Both the position numbers and the translations under genes were made by a program. The notes beneath the pieces are model-generated. The model was not told the DNA's origin, did not search any database, and saw only the letters and a list, made by a program, of their open reading frames with translations. This document shows positions 31,468 to 39,120 of a DNA stretch of 43,481 nucleotides, piece by piece (position 1 is the first letter of the stretch; each line of letters begins with the position of its first letter). This stretch comes from Candidatus Sumerlaeota bacterium (GTDB taxonomy: Bacteria > Sumerlaeota > Sumerlaeia > SLMS01), in assembly GCA_007133495.1 (NCBI GenBank), contig SLMS01000120.1, positions 1 through 43,481 of the forward strand, in the 5' to 3' direction.

Positions 31468-32696
31468 CCCCTGTCTATACCCGCCGGAGCGGGGTAGGGG
31501 GGCATCTGTCCGCCCTGGGCGATTGTCAGGTGCTGCTGGGCTGTGTGGCGGATGCCGGCGCCCGGGTCTATCTGTGCAGCGGCGGACAGGTGCACCAGCG
31601 CCGAGGTGCGGTCGCCCCCGCGGTGAAGCGCCGCGCCGAGGTAGTAGTGTGCCTGCGCATCGTTCGGCACGACGGCCACGTAGTCTATCAGCGCGTCGGC
31701 CGCCTCGCGGTACGCGGCCAGATGGTACAGCGCCATGCCGCGGGTGAGGTCCACCGTGTACTCCTCGTCGCGCCAGATGGTCTGGGGCGGGCGGAGCCGG
31801 TGGGCGCGGCTGGCAAGGGCGAGCGCCGCCAGGTACTCCTCCTGGCCGAGCAGCCTCACTGCTTCGGCCGCATCGCGCACGCTCTGGCGTTCGTCGCCGG
31901 GAGCCCTGTGGCGGGGCCGGTAAACGTCCTCGGGGCGGAATTCGCTCCGCCGGTGCGCCAGGTCCCAGGCGTTGAACAGCGGCTCCATCGCCTCTTCCCA
32001 GGGGACGCGTCCATGGTAACGCACCACGTCCCCCAGCCCGAGCGCGCCATTGGTCGGGTCGTATATTTTCCACCGTGGATCGTCGCCCGTCTGGGCGAAA
32101 CGTGCCAAGGGGTGCGCCGGTGGCCCGTCCATCGGGACACCCGGCAGGCCGAGTTCCTTCACCCCGGACTGCCCGACGCTGGCGAGCAGTACCCCGCGGT
32201 CGCGCACGGCCACCCAGCGCATCGGATTGCGCGCGGGGTGGAACGGGTCCCGCGGAGCCCGGAGGTCCTCCATGGAGGTGCCCTCCTGAATTCGGCCCTG
32301 CGCGTCTGCGTAGGGGAGTACGGTTTCCCCGTCCAGCTCGGGATAACGGCCGTGCCGCTCGTAGTATTCGTCTATCAGGGGCACGAGCCGCTCCATTGCC
32401 TCATCTATCGTGCGGTACATGTCGGCTGTCTGGGCGGCGCGGCGGGCCTCCAGTTGATCGTAGCGGACTTCCTGCACGATTGGAAGATAGATTGGCAGAA
32501 GCGCCAGGTTCAGTGCCATGAACGCCGCCACGCGTCCGCTGACCGGGTGCTGTTCCGGCGGGGCGAACATGGCCACGACGAAAAGAAAGCCAACGATCGC
32601 AATCGGGATGAAGGAGAGCACTTCCAGGCCGGCGAAGTAGAAGATAACCGAGAAGCAGGCGATGGCGAAGGCAAGAGTCGGGGAGTTGGAAGACAT
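31461..32696 (-). CDS. Membrane-anchored pseudopilin-like/TPR protein
   Basis: The 411-residue protein starts at ATG 32696. Two or three hydrophobic segments in the first 85 residues are followed by a region resembling the globular part of type II secretion pseudopilins (EYYERHGRYPELDG, DPFHPARNPMRWVAV, LLASVGQSG). A C-terminal alpha-helical part of TPR type follows (LGQEEYLAALALASRAHRLR, AHYYLGAALHRGGDRTSALV). The start is 13 bases past the stop of the polytopic membrane protein, so they form an operon. The 3' end overlaps larC by seven bases. I do not know this architecture as a named family. Confidence 0.72.
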   Translation of the reverse strand: MSSNSPTLAFAIACFSVIFYFAGLEVLSFIPIAIVGFLFVVAMFAPPEQHPVSGRVAAFMALNLALLPIYLPIVQEVRYDQLEARRAAQTADMYRTIDEAMERLVPLIDEYYERHGRYPELDGETVLPYADAQGRIQEGTSMEDLRAPRDPFHPARNPMRWVAVRDRGVLLASVGQSGVKELGLPGVPMDGPPAHPLARFAQTGDDPRWKIYDPTNGALGLGDVVRYHGRVPWEEAMEPLFNAWDLAHRRSEFRPEDVYRPRHRAPGDERQSVRDAAEAVRLLGQEEYLAALALASRAHRLRPPQTIWRDEEYTVDLTRGMALYHLAAYREAADALIDYVAVVPNDAQAHYYLGAALHRGGDRTSALVHLSAAAQIDPGAGIRHTAQQHLTIAQGGQMPPYPAPAGIDRGQ

Positions 32697-32709
32697 CTCG
32701 GGCCGGTGG

Positions 32710-34509
32710 TCACTCCTGGGGAATTGGATCCAGCAGCGGCAGAATACACGCTTCGAGGCGATGAAGTTCCGGAGGGGCGCTGCTGTCAAGCGGACGATGA
32801 GTCCAAACCTGCCGTGCCGCTGCTCCCGCCCCCAGGTTGAACGTGTGGCGGGTGCGCGCTTCGGGTGTGGCCACCTCCACCGAATGCACGGTTTCTTCCC
32901 CGGCGGCCAGCGCCGGCAGGTGCCAGTTCCGCGCCTCTGTCAGTTCCAGGGTGGCCATGGCATAGTATTCCCGCGCGGGCGGGTGTTCGGCCTCCCAGTC
33001 CGCCAGGAGCGCCGGGAAATCCGCACCTGCCACCGGGTTCATCTCCCGGCAGAAGGGCTCCGCCGCAAGCCACGAGGTCACCTCCGGCGCCGGTCCCATC
33101 GAAATGACGGAGAGGACCATCGGCTCCTCCGGCAGGCCGCCGCCCTTGCCCCAGAGAATCTCGTGCCGGCCGCGGGAGTGCCGGTACACGGCCCATTTGG
33201 CCTGGTCCCAAGGAAGAATCTTCGCCCCGGGGGCATTGCGCTGGAGGGGTCCCTGCGTATAGACGGCGAAGTCCATGTCCTCATGCACGGCAAGGTGTGG
33301 CCGGTCCGGGTGGCGGTCCGATGCGGCGGTGAGCGCCTCCGCAATCCGGTGTGTGGCCTGCCCGGCGTCCCGCCACGCGAAATCGTACCGTGTATAGCTG
33401 TGTAGTGACAAAAGCACGAAGGCCCCCGCCGCGCCCAGCACGAACGAGGCTCCCCGGACGTCCGACCCCGCACGGACCACGCCCGCAAGCGACACTGCCA
33501 GCGCCAGCCCGGAGATATACAGCAGCCGGCCCTCCTCCACCATGTGCAGGGGGATATAGACGATGGGTACGGCCGCGAGCAGCCAGATGGCCGCTCCGCC
33601 GGCCGCCGCTCGCCAGCCGGTCCTGCCTCCCGCCGCCGCCGCCCACACTGCTGCCAACGCCAGCGCCCCCCACGCCACGGCCTGCGGCGCCCCCGCGAGC
33701 CAGAACGAGTGCCGCACGTATGAGCGCAGCCACCGCACGCTGTCGCCCAGTGGCCGCTGTGCGATCTGGTCGCCGTAGCCTCCCAGCCCTCCGAGGAAAT
33801 ACCAGCGCCAGCCGAAGACCAATACCGCCCCGGCGGCGCACGCTGCCAGCCCCCCCCACCAGTCCAGCCGTTTCTGCTCCCCTCCGCGCGGGAAGAACAG
33901 GAGCAACGCCCCCACGAACAGCGGCGCGAAAAAACCGCTCTCCTTGGACAGGCACGCCAGCACGGTCGTGATGAAGACGGCAGGATAGCGCCACCGTGCC
34001 CTCCAGGGCGCCACCGCCGCGTGCATGGCCAGCAGCAGGAAGAACGTCGCGAGCAGGTCCGTCCGGCCGCTCACCCAGCCGACCGCTCCCGCCCCCGGAG
34101 GGTACCAGAGGAACGCCAGCGTTCCGCCTCCCGCGGCAACGAGGCTCCCCGGGCCCAGCCATCTCAGCAGCAGCATCAGAAGCAGGAACCCGTTCGTGCC
34201 GTGGATCAGCCGGTTTGTGAGGTGGTAGCCCCAGGGCTGGTCCAGGCCGAAAACCCAGTCGTTGGCCAGGTGCACCATCCGCGGGATCGGGCGCAGCCAT
34301 CCTCCTTGGCCGCGGGCCCCGGTCAGCCAATCGCCGGTGAAGGCTTCCGCGATGGAGCACACGCCCTCGCCGCCCGGGATTTCGCCGTAGCCGGCGAACC
34401 AGTAGTCGTCCGAGGTGAAGTGATAGCCCCTTGGAGCGAAAAGAAAGGGAAGCGCCCCCACCAGCACGCTGGCGGCAAGCAACACCCACAGGGGGACGGG
34501 CGCTCTCAT
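32710..34509 (-). CDS. Polytopic membrane protein, GT39/ArnT-like glycosyltransferase candidate
   Basis: About 599 residues from the ATG at 34509 (an ATG at 34536 is possible). There are about 11 hydrophobic helices in the first 380 residues, followed by a soluble C-terminal domain. The first extracytoplasmic loop has YHFTSDDYWFAGYGE; the acidic DD there fits the catalytic loop position of GT-C fold enzymes. WGYHLTNRLIHGTNG and LACLSKESGFFAPLF are family-typical, as in PMT/ArnT-like proteins that transfer sugars from polyprenyl phosphates. The C-terminus (NPVAGADFPALLADWEAEHP and on) is not recognised. Transferase identity is inferred from fold-level features only. Confidence 0.7.
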   Translation of the reverse strand: MRAPVPLWVLLAASVLVGALPFLFAPRGYHFTSDDYWFAGYGEIPGGEGVCSIAEAFTGDWLTGARGQGGWLRPIPRMVHLANDWVFGLDQPWGYHLTNRLIHGTNGFLLLMLLLRWLGPGSLVAAGGGTLAFLWYPPGAGAVGWVSGRTDLLATFFLLLAMHAAVAPWRARWRYPAVFITTVLACLSKESGFFAPLFVGALLLFFPRGGEQKRLDWWGGLAACAAGAVLVFGWRWYFLGGLGGYGDQIAQRPLGDSVRWLRSYVRHSFWLAGAPQAVAWGALALAAVWAAAAGGRTGWRAAAGGAAIWLLAAVPIVYIPLHMVEEGRLLYISGLALAVSLAGVVRAGSDVRGASFVLGAAGAFVLLSLHSYTRYDFAWRDAGQATHRIAEALTAASDRHPDRPHLAVHEDMDFAVYTQGPLQRNAPGAKILPWDQAKWAVYRHSRGRHEILWGKGGGLPEEPMVLSVISMGPAPEVTSWLAAEPFCREMNPVAGADFPALLADWEAEHPPAREYYAMATLELTEARNWHLPALAAGEETVHSVEVATPEARTRHTFNLGAGAAARQVWTHRPLDSSAPPELHRLEACILPLLDPIPQE

Positions 34510-34560
34510 GGCCTCGGGCCGTGCACAGGTTGGCATCTCCTCAGGCGGGGGACATCGCAA

Positions 34561-34566
34561 TTGACA
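34561..34566 (+). promoter_or_regulatory. Possible -35 box before pilT
   Basis: TTGACA stands 73 bases before the pilT ATG. A -10 is unclear: GCAATT is at 17-base spacing. The string TTGACACCT is shared with the lipoprotein upstream region at 24446. Confidence 0.3.
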
Positions 34567-34639
34567 CCTGTTCCCTCCAGCCCGCAATTCATTCCCCGGC
34601 CCAAGCGGCCGCAACGTTTATCCAGGTCACATCACGAAC

Positions 34640-35740
34640 ATGGGAATCAACTACAAGGCTTTACTCGCAGGGGCGGTGAAGAACCGTGCCTCCGACGTTC
34701 ACATCCTCGAAGGACTGCCCCCCTACCTCAGAATCAACGGCGATCTGAAGAAGATCGAAGCCCCCCCCGTTTCCCATGACGACATGCGCAACCTCGTCCA
34801 GGAGGTCATGCCCGAGCACCTCAAGAGCGACCTCGAAGCGAACTACCACGTGGACTTCTCCTACGAGATCCCAGACGTGGCCCGCTTCCGTGTCGTGCTT
34901 TTCTTCCAGGGGGGGCGGCTCGCGCTGGCCTTCCGCGCCATCCCCATCGAAATCCCCACCCTCGATGACCTGTACATGGACCCGGTGGTGCCCAGCATCG
35001 CCGAGGAACACCGCGGCCTCGTCCTGGTGACCGGCGTCACCGGCTGCGGCAAGTCCACCACCCTGGCCTCCATGATCAACCACATTAACAAACTCCAGGC
35101 ACGGCGGGTCATCACCATCGAGGACCCGATCGAATTCCGGTACGACACCATGCGCTCGGTCATCTCCCAGCGCGAAGTCGGCACAGATGTGGGCTCCTTC
35201 GCCGACGCGTTGCGGGCCGCTCTCCGTGCCGACCCGAACGTGATCCTGGTCGGCGAGATGCGCGACGTGGAGACCATCCGCATCGCCATCAAGGCCACGG
35301 AAACCGGCCACCTTGTTTTCTCCACGCTCCACACCCGTGGCGCCGTACATACCATCCAGCGTATCCTCGGCAATTTCGAACAGAACGAGCACGAGATGCT
35401 GCGCGATCAGCTCTCCTTCAACATGCTCGCCTCGATGACCCAGCGCCTCGTCAAAACCGCCGACGGCAAGGGCCGGCGTGCCGCCATCGAGATCATGTAC
35501 AACAACGGCGTGGTCGCCAAGCTCCTGCGCGAAAACCGCATCTCCGATATCCACGGCGTGCTGATGAGCCGCGAGGATGGAATGCGGACCATGGACCAGG
35601 CCCTCGCTGACCTGGTGCGTGCCAAGATCGTCAGCGTCGAGGAAGCTCGCTACCACTGCAACGACTTCTACGCCCTGAAGCGCTACATCGCGGGCATCGC
35701 CTCCTCCGGCGACAAAGGCGCCATCATCGGCGGCGCCTGA
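34640..35740 (+). CDS. pilT: Type IV pilus retraction ATPase
   Basis: The 366-residue secretion ATPase begins with the PilT-type N-terminal ASDVHILEGLPPYLRINGDL. It has Walker A GVTGCGKSTT (about residues 131-140), an Asp box (TIEDPIEFRYDTM), Walker B VILVGEMRD (about 197-205) and a His box (GHLVFSTLHTRGAVHTIQR). The length and the lack of a long N-terminal domain fit PilT/PilU rather than PilB. It powers pilus depolymerisation. The C-terminal AIRNLIRE motif of classical PilT is not evident (AKLLRENRISDIHGVL stands in its place), so a PilU-like role is possible. A pilin-like cluster lies 3-7 kb downstream on the other strand. Confidence 0.93.
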   Translation: MGINYKALLAGAVKNRASDVHILEGLPPYLRINGDLKKIEAPPVSHDDMRNLVQEVMPEHLKSDLEANYHVDFSYEIPDVARFRVVLFFQGGRLALAFRAIPIEIPTLDDLYMDPVVPSIAEEHRGLVLVTGVTGCGKSTTLASMINHINKLQARRVITIEDPIEFRYDTMRSVISQREVGTDVGSFADALRAALRADPNVILVGEMRDVETIRIAIKATETGHLVFSTLHTRGAVHTIQRILGNFEQNEHEMLRDQLSFNMLASMTQRLVKTADGKGRRAAIEIMYNNGVVAKLLRENRISDIHGVLMSREDGMRTMDQALADLVRAKIVSVEEARYHCNDFYALKRYIAGIASSGDKGAIIGGA

Positions 35741-35792
35741 AACGCCGGAGCACCGGCCCAGAAAGCCTCAATCCCAACTGGAGGACCCCACG

Positions 35793-36944
35793 TTGAGCCA
35801 CTCCAGCCAGCACCCACTCGGCCTGGACCCTGCGGATTTCCCCGCAAGGGACCACCTGATCTACCTCAATCACGCCGGCACGTCGCCCATCAGCGGGCCC
35901 GCCGCGTCCGCAATGAAGCAATTCGCAGAGGAGTGCGCCAACCACGGCGCCGCCGCCTACGCGGGCTGGACCGCAGGCGCCCGGGCCACCCGCAGCTCCG
36001 CCGCCCGTCTCCTCGGCGCCGCGCCCGAGGAGGTCGCCTTCACCAAGTCCACCACCCAGGGCCTGAACCTCGTCGCCCTTGGGCTGGACTGGAATCCCGG
36101 CGATGTCATTGTGGCGGAAGAACTGACCTTTCCCGCCAACTGGCACCCCTGGAAGATGGCCGAAAACCGGGGCGCCACCCTGGCCGTCTGGCCGGAGCGA
36201 AACTTTCGCTACGAGCTGGAGGACCTTGAGGCGCTGCTCAAGAAGGGCAACGTCCGCATGGTCGCCGCCACCTCCGCCAACTTCGCCACCGGCTTCCGTC
36301 AGGACATGGAGGCTGTCGGCAAGCTCTGCCGCGAGTACGGCGCCCTGCACTGCGTGGACGGCATCCAGACGCTCGGCGTCCACCCCATCGACGTGAAGCG
36401 CTGCAACATCGACTTCCTCTCCGCCGACAGCCACAAGTGGCTACTCGGCCCCGAGGGGAGCGCCATCTTCTACGTCGCGCGCGACCGCGTTCCCCTCTTC
36501 CGCGAGGACCTGATCGGCTGGATGGGGCGCCAGCGTTACTGGGAGTTCGAAAAGCTCGACCTGCCGCCGGACCCCACCGCACGCCGCTTCGAGGAAGGGA
36601 GCCCCAACATCGCCGGCATCCTCTCCATGGGAGCCTCCCTGGACCTGATCCAGAATACCGGCGTGGAGAGCATCTTCCCGCACAACCGCACCCTCTGCCG
36701 CCGGCTGGAGGGACACCTCGAGCGCAACGGCTGGGAGATCGTCACCCCGCGGGAGGACGCCTCCGCCGCCTCGATCGTCAGCGCCCGCAAGGAAGGCGCC
36801 GACCCGGCAGCCGTGGCCAAACAGCTCTGGGAAAGATGCAAGGGCTGGTGCGTGGCACGGCGCGGCTTCCTGCGCCTCTCGCCCCACTTCTACCAGACGG
36901 TGGAGGACATGGACCGCGTGGGGGAGGCGCTCGAAGGACTCTGA
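35793..36944 (+). CDS. Class V PLP-dependent aminotransferase-fold protein
   Basis: Starts at TTG 35793, with GGAGG eight bases upstream; no closer ATG gives the conserved IYLNHAGTSPISGPAASAMK. PLP binding is shown by FTKSTTQGLNLVA, CVDGIQTLGVHPID and the Schiff-base Lys in SADSHKWLLGPEG (about residue 215). The ending CVARRGFLRLSPHFYQT is the class V phosphate-binding and C-terminal pattern. The catalytic-Cys loop typical of SufS/IscS (RxGHHC) is not present, so I expect an isopenicillin-N-epimerase-like or kynureninase-like relative rather than a cysteine desulfurase. A strong hairpin follows 36 bases after the stop. Confidence 0.88.
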   Translation: MSHSSQHPLGLDPADFPARDHLIYLNHAGTSPISGPAASAMKQFAEECANHGAAAYAGWTAGARATRSSAARLLGAAPEEVAFTKSTTQGLNLVALGLDWNPGDVIVAEELTFPANWHPWKMAENRGATLAVWPERNFRYELEDLEALLKKGNVRMVAATSANFATGFRQDMEAVGKLCREYGALHCVDGIQTLGVHPIDVKRCNIDFLSADSHKWLLGPEGSAIFYVARDRVPLFREDLIGWMGRQRYWEFEKLDLPPDPTARRFEEGSPNIAGILSMGASLDLIQNTGVESIFPHNRTLCRRLEGHLERNGWEIVTPREDASAASIVSARKEGADPAAVAKQLWERCKGWCVARRGFLRLSPHFYQTVEDMDRVGEALEGL

Positions 36945-36980
36945 GCGCTCCATCACACCCTCGTACATACATATAGACGA

Positions 36981-37008
36981 GAGGCCCGCCGGTTTCCCGG
37001 CGGGCCTC
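36981..37008. terminator. Strong 12-bp hairpin between converging genes
   Basis: GAGGCCCGCCGG, loop TTTC and CCGGCGGGCCTC form a perfect 12-base stem. It sits between the aminotransferase stop (36944) and the secreted-protein stop (37126), suited to bidirectional termination, but no T-run follows. A TATAGAC copy directly precedes it. Confidence 0.65.
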
Positions 37009-37125
37009 TCCGCCCCCCGAAGGGGCTTGGCTGGTCCTGGTTCGTGCCGGCGGTGATGCCGGCTGGTGCCGGACAGGGCGCCCCGCACGCCCCGGTCCGT
37101 GGTTGCCTCAATCAGTCGTCAATCA

Positions 37126-38712
37126 TCACGGCCACTGGCGGATGTACTCCAGTATGATTGCCTCGAACTCGTCGAGAATCTCGGCTTCAGCCTCATCCTC
37201 GGCTTCTTTGCAGACTACCGCATGGGCGATCACGTAGATATCGCCTTCGAGACCATCGACCGTGACGGACTCACCGGTGTTGCCGTATTGTCCGGGAGCC
37301 ACCGTGTCCCTGCCCCGCGGGTTCTTGGGTAGCGGGGCGTCTCCGATGTACACATGTGTCGCCGCAAGCTCGTACTCGGCGTCCACCCAGAAGGTCACCG
37401 TGGCCACACCGTCTTCGTAGTCAACGGTGACAGATCCGGCGAGTTCGCCCCTCGACAGGTCACACCTGCCAGCGGCAGCCCAAATGTCCAACGTGTAGCT
37501 TCCTTCCTCGATCGGGCCAACTGTCCAGCCCCAATTGCCGAAGCCGAGTTCGGTGAAGCAGGTGCTCTCCAGTTCCTCGCCACCATGGGCATAGGCCGTC
37601 TCACAGGTCCGCTCCGGGTCCGGGTCATCACCAGGCGGTTCGGTCGGATCATCACCATCACCAGGCGGATCGGTTCCCGGGTCATCAGATTCGAATCCGC
37701 AGACCACCGCATGCGCGATGATGTAGATTTCGCCATCCAGACCCTCGATGAAGTACACGTCGTCCTGGCCCGGCGGATCGAGTTCGTTCTGGTACGGATA
37801 CTGCCCGGGGGCGACGGTAGGATTGCCCTGGCGGTCCACCGGCAGGGGGTCGTTCCCCACGTAAAGGTGCGTTTCGGTCAGCTCATACGGATCGTCGAGA
37901 AGATAGACGACCGTTGCGGCACCGTCGGAGTAGAGCACGTGCAGCGCCCCGACGTAGGTCCCCTTGGTGAGGTCGCACTGGCCAGCGCCCGCGTACAGGT
38001 CGAACTCGTAGCCACCTTCGTCGAGCGGGCCGATCGTCCACCCCCAGCGCTTTGCAGTCAGCTCATCGATATCAAGGAAGCAGGTGCTGTCGTCCTCGCC
38101 GCCATGGGCGAAGGCCGTCTCGCAGGCGTACTCGGGCTCGTCCTCTTCTTCAGGGACGCAGACGGGGCCGAGGATGCAGGCGTAACCGGGATCCACGCTG
38201 CCCGCCTTCGTTACAGCATCCACCCAGCCGGTGCCGAGTGTGTAACCCTCCGTGAGGACGGAAGTGTCGAAGGTGATCGTGTACGTGTGGCATTCACGGT
38301 CGTCGAAGTACTCGTCGAGATCGTCGAACTTGACGCCGAAGAACCCGGTGCTTCCGTCCGTACCGACCTTGAGGATTGCGGGTTCACCGTCCACGGTGCC
38401 CCCGACGACGAGGTCTTCAAGATCAATCCCCTCCAGCAGGCAGTCAATCTGCAGCAAATCGATGCTCCAGTGGCTGAGGGCTGGGTTCTCCGGGCCGCCC
38501 TCTTGGGAGACCTGACAAACTTCGTAGGAAAAGGTGACAAGGTCACCGTCGGCCGTAATCCCATTGAATTCAATGGTGAACAATCCGTTGTCGGTGAGGG
38601 CGGGATTGTCGCATGCCCCCGGCTCGGGCCCATTCTCGGCAGTTGCAAGTTGCGGCGACAGGTGAAGGAATAACGCTACAGCGATCAGAAACAGCAGGCT
38701 ATACTTTGGCAT
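37126..38712 (-). CDS. Secreted acidic protein with two copies of a Cys-containing repeat domain
   Basis: The 528-residue protein has a signal peptide (about 1-25, LLFLIAVALFLHLSPQLATA), a Cys-containing N-terminal domain (about 30-190) and two copies of a domain of about 140 residues. Each starts CETAxAHGGE and has a Trp-Gly-Trp-Thr segment, AGxCDLxxG, TVAPGQY and an end IAHAVVC. A Pro/Asp/Gly linker (DDPGTDPPGDGDDPTEPPGD) separates the copies. Paired Cys residues at similar places in both copies suggest disulfides, consistent with export. I recall similar ETAxAYG domains in secreted proteins of marine Bacteroidetes, with no known function. AAAGGGGG lies ten bases before the ATG. Confidence 0.82.
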   Translation of the reverse strand: MPKYSLLFLIAVALFLHLSPQLATAENGPEPGACDNPALTDNGLFTIEFNGITADGDLVTFSYEVCQVSQEGGPENPALSHWSIDLLQIDCLLEGIDLEDLVVGGTVDGEPAILKVGTDGSTGFFGVKFDDLDEYFDDRECHTYTITFDTSVLTEGYTLGTGWVDAVTKAGSVDPGYACILGPVCVPEEEDEPEYACETAFAHGGEDDSTCFLDIDELTAKRWGWTIGPLDEGGYEFDLYAGAGQCDLTKGTYVGALHVLYSDGAATVVYLLDDPYELTETHLYVGNDPLPVDRQGNPTVAPGQYPYQNELDPPGQDDVYFIEGLDGEIYIIAHAVVCGFESDDPGTDPPGDGDDPTEPPGDDPDPERTCETAYAHGGEELESTCFTELGFGNWGWTVGPIEEGSYTLDIWAAAGRCDLSRGELAGSVTVDYEDGVATVTFWVDAEYELAATHVYIGDAPLPKNPRGRDTVAPGQYGNTGESVTVDGLEGDIYVIAHAVVCKEAEDEAEAEILDEFEAIILEYIRQWP

Positions 38713-39120
38713 TTTACGGCACCCCCTTTCAGGGTTTCGTTTGGGTCAGGGTGTGCTCTTCCATCTCCGGCGCGGGAGTGGACTCCCGGTGCGCCGGCGG
38801 ACCGGATTAGGGATGGGAGCGGGGGCCCCATCAGCTAGCTGGAGTTGGTCTTTTTCCTCGCTATTTCCAAATCCTGAGTCTGTTATGAAAGCCTTACATT
38901 CCACCCTTCATACTACGAGCTCTCCCACCGCGCCCAAGGGCGCAAGCGAAATCTGCGCGGTTTCAATAAAAATGGAGAAGCACCCCCCATTTATCACGGC
39001 CAGCCCCGAGGGGGCTTCTTCCGCCAAGGGTCCAGACGTGCTGCGCAAGCCCATCAAAAGCCCGCCGGTCCTACCCGGCGCGCGGCTCCTCCTCTCCAGC
39101 CCTCCAGCTCATCAGCGGCG
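38713..39120. other. 408-base gene-free stretch with a small hairpin
   Basis: No coding frame is convincing. A hairpin AGCCCC-GAG-GGGGCT lies at 39002-39016, followed on the plus strand by TCTTCC. No plus-strand gene precedes it, so it may serve the PilX-like gene ending at 39121 only as a structure. The part before the secreted-protein gene is more AT-rich and should contain its promoter, which I could not define. Confidence 0.5.

Noticed and set aside
35793-36944. Cysteine desulfurase SufS
   Set aside because: The PLP fold fits, but the catalytic-Cys loop is absent and no suf genes are adjacent.
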